Origin: UBA2336 sp964538575
GTDB taxonomy: Bacteria > Bacteroidota > Bacteroidia > Cytophagales > Cyclobacteriaceae
Length of the DNA: 9,625 nucleotides
Direction: 5' to 3'
Assembly: GCA_964538575.1 (NCBI GenBank)
Contig: CAZIGG010000114.1
Location: 1-9,625, forward strand
Position 1 is the first letter of the stretch, and the number at the start of each line of letters is the position of its first letter. The position numbers and the translations under genes were made by a program. The notes beneath the pieces are model-generated. The model saw only the letters and a list, made by a program, of their open reading frames with translations. It made no database searches and had not been told where the DNA came from. Shown here one piece after another: positions 1 to 6,092 of the stretch.

Positions 1-1287
1 GGAACAATATCGGTTGAAGTTCGCGATGCGAACAGCTGCTTGCAGACTTCATCCATTACAATTACCGCTCCACCCGCGCTTTTATTGACTCCGTCAGTGC
101 CTACGATAACATTATTGTGCAACGGTGACACCAATGGCTCAGGCAGCTTTACGGCAACTGGCGGAACAGGCGCTTATACCTTTACTGTTACCGGAAACAC
201 CACCGGAGGAACGACCAGTATTGCGGGCTCTGTACTAAGCTTTAGCGGAGCGGGAGCAGGAACAATATCGGTTGAAGTTCGCGATGCGAATAACTGCTCA
301 CAGACTTCATCCATTACCATATCAGCTCCTCCCGCGCTCGTGTTAACCCCATCCGCACCTGCGATAACATTATTATGTAATGGCGACACCAACGGCTCAG
401 GCAGCTTCACCGCAAGTGGCGGTACAGGTGCGCATATATTTACGGTATCAGTAAACACTACCGGGGCAACAACCAGCATTGTTGGGTCGGTGCTAAGCTT
501 TAGCGGTGCAGGTACTGGAACAATATCCGTTGGAGTTCGCGATGCGAACAACTGCTTACAGACTTCATCCATTACAATCACAGCACCTCCCGCGCTTGTG
601 TTAACCCCGTCCGCACCTGCGATAACATTATTGTGCAGTGGTGATACAAACGGGTCTGGTAACTTTACGGCAAGTGGCGGCACAGGGCCCTATGCTTTTG
701 CTGTTACCGGTAATACCACCGGGGGAACGACCGTTGCTGCCGGCTCCACACTAACCTTTAGCGGAGCAGGCCCGGGAACAATATCCGTTGAAGTTAGCGA
801 TGTAAATAACTGCTTACAAACTTCATCCATTACGATCGCAGCACCTCCCGCGCTCGTGTTAACCCCTTCATCACCAACGATAACGTTACAATGTAACGGT
901 GATACGAACGGATCAGGCGGATTTACCGCAAGTGGCGGCACAGGCGCATATACCTTTACCGTTACAGCAAATACAACCGGAGGAACGACCAGCATTGTTG
1001 GATCTGTACTAAGCTTTAGCGGAGCAGGCCCCGGAATAATATCGGTCGAAGTTCGGGATGCGAATAACTGTTTACAGACTTCATCAACAACCATTACAGC
1101 GCCACCAGCACTTACGTTGAGCAATCCGGGTGATGTTACGTTAACGTGTGCGGGTGGTAATGATGCAGCAGGAACTTTTACAGCCGGTGGAGGTACACCT
1201 CCTTATACATTTACAATTTTACAGAATACAACGGGCGCTACCACCAGTTTTACGGCTACTGCTTTTAGCTATGCAAATGGTGGCGGT
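1..1287 (+). repeat. Tandem 258-bp (86-codon) adhesin repeats
   Basis: The GGA codon opening the GTISVEVRDANNC-type motif recurs at 1, 259, 517, 775 and 1033, an exact 258-bp period with no indels over four units. The next equivalent codon is at 1288, so the fifth unit is 255 bp and much more diverged. The first four units share long identical nucleotide stretches, not just protein similarity. Cysteines fall at unit positions 13 and 40 every time. The array probably continues upstream of the window. Confidence 0.95.
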
Positions 1288-2973
1288 GGAGTACTTGAGG
1301 TTCAGGTGGAAGATGCCGGTGGTTGTACCCAAACTCAACTCGTTACGGTTACTCCGGTTGTAGTAATCAACGTCACTACAAGCTCCACGGATGCGGATTG
1401 CCTGGGAATAGACAACGGGTCAATTACCATTACCGGCACAACCGGAGGCACCGGACCATACGATTATTCACTTGACGGTGGAAGCTTCAGCACCTCTCTT
1501 ACGTACCCGAATCTGGCAGCAGGGAATCATACAATAGTAGGAAGAGATGCATTGGGATGTACGTCTTCACCGATTACTGTAATCATAGGAGCAACATCAA
1601 CCATCACATTTGATCCACTGATCAGCTCGGTGCCAACTACATGTGGCGGCAACGATGCAACCATTACGGTTTCAAACGTAACAGGAGGATCAGGCTCATA
1701 CATCTACATTCTTAATGGTGATTCAAGCACACCTCAGTCCGCTGACTTTACCTTTACAGGCCTTACCGCAGGCACATATCAGATTCAGGTGCAGGATGAT
1801 GCTACAGGTTGTCTTTCTGCGATTGCAACTGTAATCATCACCAATCCCACCGGCTGTGTGTTAAACTGCTTTGCGTTCGAGGTGGATACGGATGCTCAGT
1901 CCAAACGGCCAAGCTGCCACGGTGGAGCGGATGGAGTAATTGCATTAACCGTTTCAGGACCTCCTGGAAATTATATTGTTTCGTTGATTCCTTCGGTAGC
2001 CCCTCCGGTAATTCTTCCTTCCGGATCAACGTTTGTATTTAGTAACCTGTCCGACAATACATATCAGTATATGATTACAGACGGATCCAATATTTGCGTT
2101 CAAAGTTTTGATTGGGGTGTTGTTAATGATATTCAGGCAACAGCTACTGACCCGGAGGATTCAAAATGTTTCGGAACAGCATCCGGCTCTGTTGTCATAA
2201 ATGTAAGCGAAGAAAGCTCAACCGGAGAATATTTCTTTTCCGTTGATGGAAATACCTGGACAGAATTCCTTCCAGGTAGTAGAGTAACAGGCCTTCCCGG
2301 AAATGGTACCTATAACATTCTTGTAGGGAGCAAGGTAAATGACGCATGTTACGATGTGGTAAGTGTAACCATCAACCAACTTGGGACAGAAGCTCTTGAC
2401 ACATTGTATGTTTCACCGGTTAGTGGCTTCCCTGCTGTATCGTATCCTGAAACACCGACTGCAACACGTGTAATTGGTATTGATGGAAGTGGAGCTCCTC
2501 CGTATAAAATTAAGTTGCGGCTGGTTGACCCCTACGGAATAGAACTTGATCCTCCGTTCAATGTGGACTGGACATTAGTCGATGAAACTACACCACTCGG
2601 CATACCGCAAAAGCAGATGAACGACCTTTATGCCGGTGTTTATGAACTTACTGTAAGTGACGCGATAGGGTGTGAGAGAACATTCTCGTTTACCATCGAA
2701 CTTGATGACCGGATATTTATTCCAAACATCTTTACACCGAACAGCGATAATTATAACAGTACGTTCTATGTAAGAAATCTTCCGGAGAGCGGCTCCAGGC
2801 TTTCGGTAATCGATCGCTGGGGTAAGGAAGTGTACTCATCGAATAACTATAATCCTGACACACTCTGGGATGGCGGTGAGACCCCGGACGGAGTTTATTA
2901 CTATCGCCTGCAGATCAAAGGCGGTAAGACGTACACCGGCTGGATAGAGATTTTAAGGGGAACAAAGCCTTAA
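1..2973 (+). CDS. SprB-type repeat adhesin with type B T9SS C-terminal domain (5' end outside window)
   Basis: The reading frame is open from the first base, so this is the last 990 residues of a larger protein; the TTG at 40 lies inside a repeat and is not a start. It opens with four 86-residue Ig-like repeats and a fifth, diverged one (to about residue 429), each with a Cys-x-Gly-x-x-x-Gly-Ser-like opening, a GGTG turn and a second Cys. Further SprB-like domains (CLGIDNGS, CGGNDATI, CHGGADGV, CFGTASGS openings) run to about residue 790. The last 89 residues (from 2704) match the gliding-motility-associated C-terminal domain: FIPNIFTPNSD, DRWGKEVY, LWDGG, DGVYYYRL, GWIEILR. In this family that domain directs export through the T9SS and surface attachment, usually with a PorP/SprF-like partner, which is not in the window. 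Likely role: secreted surface adhesin, perhaps for gliding or attachment. Family assignment is firm; the ligand is unknown. Confidence 0.93.
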   Translation, partial: GTISVEVRDANSCLQTSSITITAPPALLLTPSVPTITLLCNGDTNGSGSFTATGGTGAYTFTVTGNTTGGTTSIAGSVLSFSGAGAGTISVEVRDANNCSQTSSITISAPPALVLTPSAPAITLLCNGDTNGSGSFTASGGTGAHIFTVSVNTTGATTSIVGSVLSFSGAGTGTISVGVRDANNCLQTSSITITAPPALVLTPSAPAITLLCSGDTNGSGNFTASGGTGPYAFAVTGNTTGGTTVAAGSTLTFSGAGPGTISVEVSDVNNCLQTSSITIAAPPALVLTPSSPTITLQCNGDTNGSGGFTASGGTGAYTFTVTANTTGGTTSIVGSVLSFSGAGPGIISVEVRDANNCLQTSSTTITAPPALTLSNPGDVTLTCAGGNDAAGTFTAGGGTPPYTFTILQNTTGATTSFTATAFSYANGGGGVLEVQVEDAGGCTQTQLVTVTPVVVINVTTSSTDADCLGIDNGSITITGTTGGTGPYDYSLDGGSFSTSLTYPNLAAGNHTIVGRDALGCTSSPITVIIGATSTITFDPLISSVPTTCGGNDATITVSNVTGGSGSYIYILNGDSSTPQSADFTFTGLTAGTYQIQVQDDATGCLSAIATVIITNPTGCVLNCFAFEVDTDAQSKRPSCHGGADGVIALTVSGPPGNYIVSLIPSVAPPVILPSGSTFVFSNLSDNTYQYMITDGSNICVQSFDWGVVNDIQATATDPEDSKCFGTASGSVVINVSEESSTGEYFFSVDGNTWTEFLPGSRVTGLPGNGTYNILVGSKVNDACYDVVSVTINQLGTEALDTLYVSPVSGFPAVSYPETPTATRVIGIDGSGAPPYKIKLRLVDPYGIELDPPFNVDWTLVDETTPLGIPQKQMNDLYAGVYELTVSDAIGCERTFSFTIELDDRIFIPNIFTPNSDNYNSTFYVRNLPESGSRLSVIDRWGKEVYSSNNYNPDTLWDGGETPDGVYYYRLQIKGGKTYTGWIEILRGTKP

Positions 2974-3977
2974 AGCTTTTCCAGGAACGCAAGCGTATCC
3001 ACATTGTCGGCATAGTCCCAGACTTCAGGGTACTGGGCTGAACCAAAAGCTGCTGTGGCTAATGGATTGCCTCCGACAATGCATTGAATCTTCTCTTTGT
3101 TTACGGTTAGTTTGTTTTCCAGGTCTGCCTGATTAGTATAATATTCATAATACAAAACAGAAATAGGAGAGACCAGCTTCTCATTTTCCTGTAACAGGAT
3201 AAAGCCATTGTCCAGAAACGGGATCAGGTTAACCAGCAGGATTGATTTCTGATAATCGTAGTTGTTGCAATACTTGTGGTGATGGATGATGTCCTTATAC
3301 GACTCCCACCGGGAAAGAATTTTTGCAAGATCATATCCTTTCGGAACAAACGCTTTGGAAACGTTCCTGCAGCCCAACCCGAAGTAGCTGAAGATATCTT
3401 CACCCAGGGCTTCCATCTCTTCTTCCGGTTCATTTCCGGTAAGGATAACACAAGAGGATCTGTTTTTACGGATGATATTTGGATACTTGCCGAAGTAGTA
3501 TTCAAAATAGCGGGCTGAATTGTCGCTGCCGGTTGCAATCACGGCATCGAAGTTTTCAAGTTTGTTCTCCTTTACAGTGATAGCTTTTTCAAACGCTGGC
3601 TCAAGCCAGATCAAATGCCTGATCACGTATTGAATAAGCTTTGAATCTTTCGAGCTGAGCTTCAGTTGTGCGTGATGGCCGCTGATGAGTACACATAATA
3701 AATCATGAAACCCTACCAACGGAATATTTCCGGCCAGCACCAGGGCAACCTCTTTTGGTTCTTTTGGATCAAGTGTGTACGCGGAAGTCCATTGCCTGAG
3801 CTTATCTTCCTTAAGATATTGAGTGATACCGGCTAAGGATCTCTTTACATTTTCTGCTGTGAACCACGGGTTCTCCAGTCTTGCGTTTAGCGCAAGCGCT
3901 TCAAAACCTTCTTCGCTCAGGTTTGAAAGGTGGTTGCCAAGCTTAACAAAAGCGCTTATCCGTTGCTCGAGGGTCAT
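2970..3977 (-). CDS. Acyl-CoA reductase, LuxC family (PF05893)
   Basis: This 335-residue protein resembles the LuxC-type acyl-CoA reductases widespread in Bacteroidota, which have an aldehyde-dehydrogenase-like fold and reduce acyl-CoA (or acyl-thioester) to aldehyde with NADPH. Visible support is the LVLAGNIPLVGFHDLL segment (79-94), the ATGSDNSARYF cofactor-region motif (148-158), the RKNRSSCVILTG stretch, and FGLGCRNVSKAFVP (199-212), whose Cys203 sits where the catalytic cysteine is expected. The ATG at 3975-3977 gives a full-length N terminus. No luxD, luxE or luciferase genes are nearby, so bioluminescence is not suggested; the natural substrate is unknown. The gene is divergent from a dicluster ferredoxin, a neighbourhood I recall from other Bacteroidota, and its stop codon overlaps that of the adhesin gene. 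Confidence 0.85.
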   Translation of the reverse strand: MTLEQRISAFVKLGNHLSNLSEEGFEALALNARLENPWFTAENVKRSLAGITQYLKEDKLRQWTSAYTLDPKEPKEVALVLAGNIPLVGFHDLLCVLISGHHAQLKLSSKDSKLIQYVIRHLIWLEPAFEKAITVKENKLENFDAVIATGSDNSARYFEYYFGKYPNIIRKNRSSCVILTGNEPEEEMEALGEDIFSYFGLGCRNVSKAFVPKGYDLAKILSRWESYKDIIHHHKYCNNYDYQKSILLVNLIPFLDNGFILLQENEKLVSPISVLYYEYYTNQADLENKLTVNKEKIQCIVGGNPLATAAFGSAQYPEVWDYADNVDTLAFLEKL

Positions 3978-4008
3978 GAAACGTAAAACTTTTAGGCGTT
4001 GGCCGTTG

Positions 4009-4040
4009 TTTTGATGGTTGCTGATTGCGCTGTATTTTTG
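4009..4040 (+). promoter_or_regulatory. Predicted Bacteroidota-type promoter for the ferredoxin gene
   Basis: TTTTG at 4009-4013, a 19-bp spacer, and TATTTTTG at 4033-4040 fit the TTG / TAnnTTTG consensus of the primary Bacteroidota sigma factor at every fixed position. Transcription would start near 4047, leaving a leader of about 27 nt before the ATG at 4074. The prediction rests on sequence alone. Confidence 0.6.
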
Positions 4041-4050
4041 CAGCGCTTTT
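4027..4050. promoter_or_regulatory. GC-rich dyad enclosing the -7 element (possible operator)
   Basis: GCGCTG (4027-4032) and CAGCGC (4041-4046) are perfect 6-bp inverted arms whose 8-bp centre is exactly the TATTTTTG element of the predicted ferredoxin promoter. Four T follow on the + strand, so it could also fold as a small terminator-like hairpin. Because the predicted start site lies just past it, a protein-binding operator is the simpler reading on the + strand. On the - strand it would lie in the leader of the acyl-CoA reductase mRNA. Confidence 0.45.
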
Positions 4051-4060
4051 TATAAGGCCT

Positions 4061-4068
4061 CAAAAATA
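4061..4068 (-). promoter_or_regulatory. Possible -7 element for the acyl-CoA reductase gene
   Basis: Read on the minus strand, 4068-4061 is TATTTTTG, an exact TAnnTTTG match that would start transcription near 4054, about 77 nt before the reductase ATG. No TTG is found at the right distance upstream, so support is weak. Confidence 0.25.
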
Positions 4069-4073
4069 GGAAA

Positions 4074-4427
4074 ATGGCGATAATTATAACGGACGAGTGT
4101 ATTAACTGTGGAGCGTGTGAGCCGGAATGCCCGAATACTGCCATTTACGAGGGCGGAAGGGAATGGAACTGGGCCGGAGGCACTAAGCTTGAAAAAGTAG
4201 AGCTTGAAGACGGAACGCAGCAGGATGCCAAAGCTATGCAACAGCCTGTGTCCGATGAATTCTATTATATCGTTTCCGGCAAGTGTACGGAGTGTACCGG
4301 GTTTCACGAGGAACCGCAGTGCGCGGCAGTTTGCCCTGTGGATTGCTGTGTACCCGATCCGGATTATGTAGAGACGAAACCTGAGTTGGAGGCTAAGAAA
4401 GCGTGGCTGCACCAGGAGAATTCTTGA
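4074..4427 (+). CDS. 2[4Fe-4S] dicluster ferredoxin
   Basis: This 117-residue soluble electron carrier has two cluster-binding motifs. The first is Cys9-x2-Cys12-x2-Cys15-x3-Cys19-Pro. The second is Cys71-x2-Cys74-x8-Cys83-x3-Cys87-Pro, with the enlarged loop between its second and third cysteines seen in Allochromatium-type (Alvin) ferredoxins, which tend to have low and split redox potentials. Cys91 and Cys92 are extra. Residues 25-68, between the motifs, form a long acidic linker containing two Trp. There is no signal peptide, so it is cytoplasmic. It starts at ATG 4074 behind a good promoter and is divergent from the acyl-CoA reductase gene; a shared redox role is plausible but inferred. 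The usual partner is not identifiable from sequence. Confidence 0.93.
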   Translation: MAIIITDECINCGACEPECPNTAIYEGGREWNWAGGTKLEKVELEDGTQQDAKAMQQPVSDEFYYIVSGKCTECTGFHEEPQCAAVCPVDCCVPDPDYVETKPELEAKKAWLHQENS

Positions 4428-4428
4428 G

Positions 4429-4521
4429 GATTTTAGATTTTAAAATGATGATTTTAGATTCTTGATTAGTTTGAAAATCTCAAATCAACAATCTCAAATC
4501 AACAATCTTAAATCTAAAATT
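4429..4521. repeat. Opposed arrays of 7-bp GATTNNN units in a convergent intergenic region
   Basis: From 4429 on the + strand the bases divide into heptads: GATTTTA, GATTTTA, AAATGAT, GATTTTA, GATTCTT, GATTAGT (to 4470). On the - strand, from 4514 down to 4473, they divide into GATTTAA, GATTGTT, GATTTGA, GATTGTT, GATTTGA, GATTTTC. The two arms point towards each other. ATTTTAGATT (4451-4460) is the exact complement of AATCTAAAAT (4511-4520), so a long imperfect hairpin can form. The array fills the whole gap between the ferredoxin and DUF58 stop codons and could terminate transcription from both sides. I recall similar AT-rich phrase repeats between genes in other Bacteroidota. Confidence 0.75.
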
Positions 4522-4523
4522 CA

Positions 4524-5429
4524 TTACCTCATCTTCGATCGCTTAATCAAATACGTCTGCAAGATCATATTCACGTCCTGCCGCACATCCGCTTCTACAA
4601 AGTCGATCTTGTATTGATTACAGCGCATCTTTAATGCCTTGTAGAACTGATCGGATTCTTTCTTATAAACCTCGCGCACATCGGCCGGGTTAAGCCTCAG
4701 CCTGTCACCGGTCTCTATGTCCACAAACTCGTGCGGGCGATCATCAAAGTTTAACAATAACTCGGTTTCGGTATCGGTAACATGAAACACGATCACTTCA
4801 TGCTTGTTGTGCTTGAGATGTTGCAGCGCTTTGAATAATTCCTCGGTATGATCGCCATCAAACATGTCGCTGAAGATCACCACGAGCGAGCGCTTGTGAA
4901 TCTTTTCGGCTACTTCATGGAGCACGCGGGCAACATTTGTTTTCGAGGTCGTCTTGTTGGTTCCCGCCAGGATACGTTCGAGGTGAATGAACAGCTTTTC
5001 AACGTGCGTAGGGGTGGACTTTATAGGCGTTAACGTGTCAATCTTATCCGAAAACAGACACAATCCTACGGCATCCCGCTGGCGGCTTAGCATCATCGCC
5101 AATGCCCCGGCAACATACGCGCTGAACCTGATCTTGGCCTTGGTATCTACCGGATAAAACATGGAGGAGGAGGTATCCACGGCAATCAGACAGCGAAGGT
5201 TGGTTTCTTCCTCGTATTGTTTAGTGAAAAGCTTATCCGTACGGCCATAAATCTTCCAGTCGATGTGGCGCGTACTCTCGCCTTCATTGTATAACCGGTG
5301 CTCCGCAAACTCAACCGAGAAGCCGTGGTAGGGCGATTTATGAAGTCCGGTGATAAATCCTTCTACCAGTTGTCGCGCAAGCAGCTCCAGGCTTCCGGGC
5401 TGGGTCGTTTCTCTGAGGTTAAGCTTCAT
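4524..5429 (-). CDS. DUF58 domain protein with von Willebrand A-like fold
   Basis: This 301-residue protein belongs to the DUF58 family (PF01882). It shows the family signature: YNEGESTRHIDWKIYGRTDKL (47-67, conserved Arg-x-Ile-Asp-Trp), then KQYEEETN. The metal-ion-dependent adhesion site DxSxS is intact at Asp85, Ser87 and Ser89 (DTSSSM), and a second acidic site is in FSDMFDGD (186-193). No transmembrane segment or signal peptide is visible, so it is probably cytoplasmic. DUF58 proteins are usually encoded beside a MoxR AAA+ ATPase and are thought to act with it in chaperone-like assembly or stress responses. Here no moxR or bat genes are adjacent: the flanking genes run convergently (ferredoxin) and divergently (PUR protein). 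Start ATG at 5427-5429. The exact function is not known. Confidence 0.9.
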   Translation of the reverse strand: MKLNLRETTQPGSLELLARQLVEGFITGLHKSPYHGFSVEFAEHRLYNEGESTRHIDWKIYGRTDKLFTKQYEEETNLRCLIAVDTSSSMFYPVDTKAKIRFSAYVAGALAMMLSRQRDAVGLCLFSDKIDTLTPIKSTPTHVEKLFIHLERILAGTNKTTSKTNVARVLHEVAEKIHKRSLVVIFSDMFDGDHTEELFKALQHLKHNKHEVIVFHVTDTETELLLNFDDRPHEFVDIETGDRLRLNPADVREVYKKESDQFYKALKMRCNQYKIDFVEADVRQDVNMILQTYLIKRSKMR

Positions 5430-5504
5430 GTCTTAAAAATGGCAAATCCTTATCATTTTAACAGTTTTTGCCGGGTTTATATGCATCTTTTATACGGGAG
5501 GAAC

Positions 5505-5526
5505 CGATTGAAAAGATTTTCAACCG
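5505..5526. promoter_or_regulatory. 22-bp imperfect palindrome in the DUF58/PUR divergent region
   Basis: Arms CGATTGAAAA (5505-5514) and TTTTCAACCG (5517-5526) are inverted repeats with 9 of 10 positions paired around a 2-bp centre, GA. The palindrome directly abuts the TTTG (5527-5530) of the predicted PUR-gene promoter. Its short centre makes an RNA hairpin unlikely and favours an operator for a dimeric regulator. No regulator is identifiable. Confidence 0.45.
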
Positions 5527-5557
5527 TTTGCAATCATTAACCAAAACGCTATATTAA
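5527..5557 (+). promoter_or_regulatory. Possible promoter of the PUR-domain gene
   Basis: TTTG at 5527-5530, a 19-bp spacer and TATATTAA at 5550-5557 approximate the Bacteroidota promoter, but the last two positions of TAnnTTTG are not matched. An alternative -7-like element is TATTTTAC at 5564-5571, without a good upstream TTG. The start site would be about 40 nt or less before the GTG start at 5606. Confidence 0.3.
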
Positions 5558-5570
5558 CACAGTTATTTTA

Positions 5571-5596
5571 CCTAAACCTAACCCTAAACTAAACCC
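5571..5596 (+). promoter_or_regulatory. G-free CCTAAAC-like tract in the PUR-gene leader
   Basis: The bases immediately upstream of the ribosome-binding region consist of CCTAAA, CCTAA, CCCTAAA, CTAAA, CCC, with no G on the coding strand. The template strand therefore carries degenerate GGTTTA/GGGTTTA repeats. The tract lies in the likely 5' leader of a gene encoding a protein of the PUR family, whose members bind GGN-rich single strands. A regulatory role is inferred. Confidence 0.4.
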
Positions 5597-5605
5597 AGAA
5601 GGACT

Positions 5606-5992
5606 GTGGAAGAGATTAAGAGCAACGGCAGAGATGAAATATATTCTGCGAAAGTAAAAGCTGGTAAGAGGACCTACTTTTTTGACGTCAAGTCAACCCG
5701 CTCAAACGATTACTACCTTACAATTACCGAAAGCAAAAAGCGCTTTAAAGAGGACGGGTTCACCTATGAAAAGCATAAAATATTCCTCTATAAGGAAGAT
5801 TTCAACAAGTTTGTCGAGGCATTGAACAACACGGTTAATCATGTGAAAACCGAGCTCATGCCGGACGTGGATTTTACCCAGTTCGATCAGATGCGTGAAG
5901 AAGCCCATGCCGAAGAAACTGTCGGAACCGTTGCTGCCAACGGCACGGTTGCCAAAGCCGGAGGGTCGGACAGCGAACTGAAGTGGGATTAG
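5606..5992 (+). CDS. PUR-domain nucleic-acid-binding protein (DUF3276, PF11680)
   Basis: This 128-residue protein has the PUR fold signature of the Bacteroidota DUF3276 family: EIYSAKVKAGKRTYFFDVK (11-29), STRSNDYYLTITESKKRF (30-47), and KHKIFLYKEDFNKFVEALNN (56-75), the last matching the PUR-repeat beta-strand/helix pattern. The tail (about 85-128) is Ala/Glu/Gly-rich and probably disordered. Relatives include eukaryotic Pur-alpha and Borrelia BpuR, which bind single-stranded DNA and RNA. The start is GTG at 5606: the frame is closed by a stop at 5585 and there is no ATG before the conserved N terminus. AGAAGGA (5597-5603) precedes it as a purine-rich, Shine-Dalgarno-like site but only 2 nt away. 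It is followed by a strong terminator, so it is probably a single-gene unit. Confidence 0.9.
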   Translation: MEEIKSNGRDEIYSAKVKAGKRTYFFDVKSTRSNDYYLTITESKKRFKEDGFTYEKHKIFLYKEDFNKFVEALNNTVNHVKTELMPDVDFTQFDQMREEAHAEETVGTVAANGTVAKAGGSDSELKWD

Positions 5993-6019
5993 CCAATCCC
6001 GACTTCAAAATTCAGTACC

Positions 6020-6050
6020 AAGCCTTTGTTTACAGAGGCTTTTTTGTTTT
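6020..6050 (+). terminator. Rho-independent terminator of the PUR-domain gene
   Basis: AAGCCTTTG (6020-6028) pairs with CAGAGGCTT (6033-6041) over nine positions, one a G-U pair, closed by the 4-nt loop TTTA. A T-rich tail runs to 6050, interrupted by a single G. It lies 28 nt after the TAG stop. Confidence 0.88.
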
Positions 6051-6071
6051 CTGCCCTTCCGAGTATATTTG
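6041..6071 (+). promoter_or_regulatory. Predicted promoter of ychF
   Basis: TATATTTG at 6064-6071 matches TAnnTTTG at every fixed position. TTTTTG at 6041-6046 supplies a TTG element with a 17-bp spacer. Transcription would begin near 6078, giving a leader of about 15 nt before the ATG at 6093. The upstream element lies inside the T tract of the preceding terminator. Confidence 0.6.
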
Positions 6072-6092
6072 CGGCCTTAATTTCAAGATCAG

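Noticed and set aside
40..42. TTG as the start of the adhesin gene
   Set aside because: The frame is open from base 1 and the codon sits inside a repeat unit; it only marks where a start-like codon happens to occur.
174..1124. Long open frames on the minus strand across the adhesin repeats
   Set aside because: They are antisense shadows of the repeats, low in complexity, periodic with the units, and match no known family.
5985..6000. GGGATT / AATCCC hairpin over the PUR-gene stop codon
   Set aside because: It is a clean 6-bp stem with a 4-nt loop but has no T tail; the much stronger terminator at 6020-6050 follows, so no separate role can be supported.
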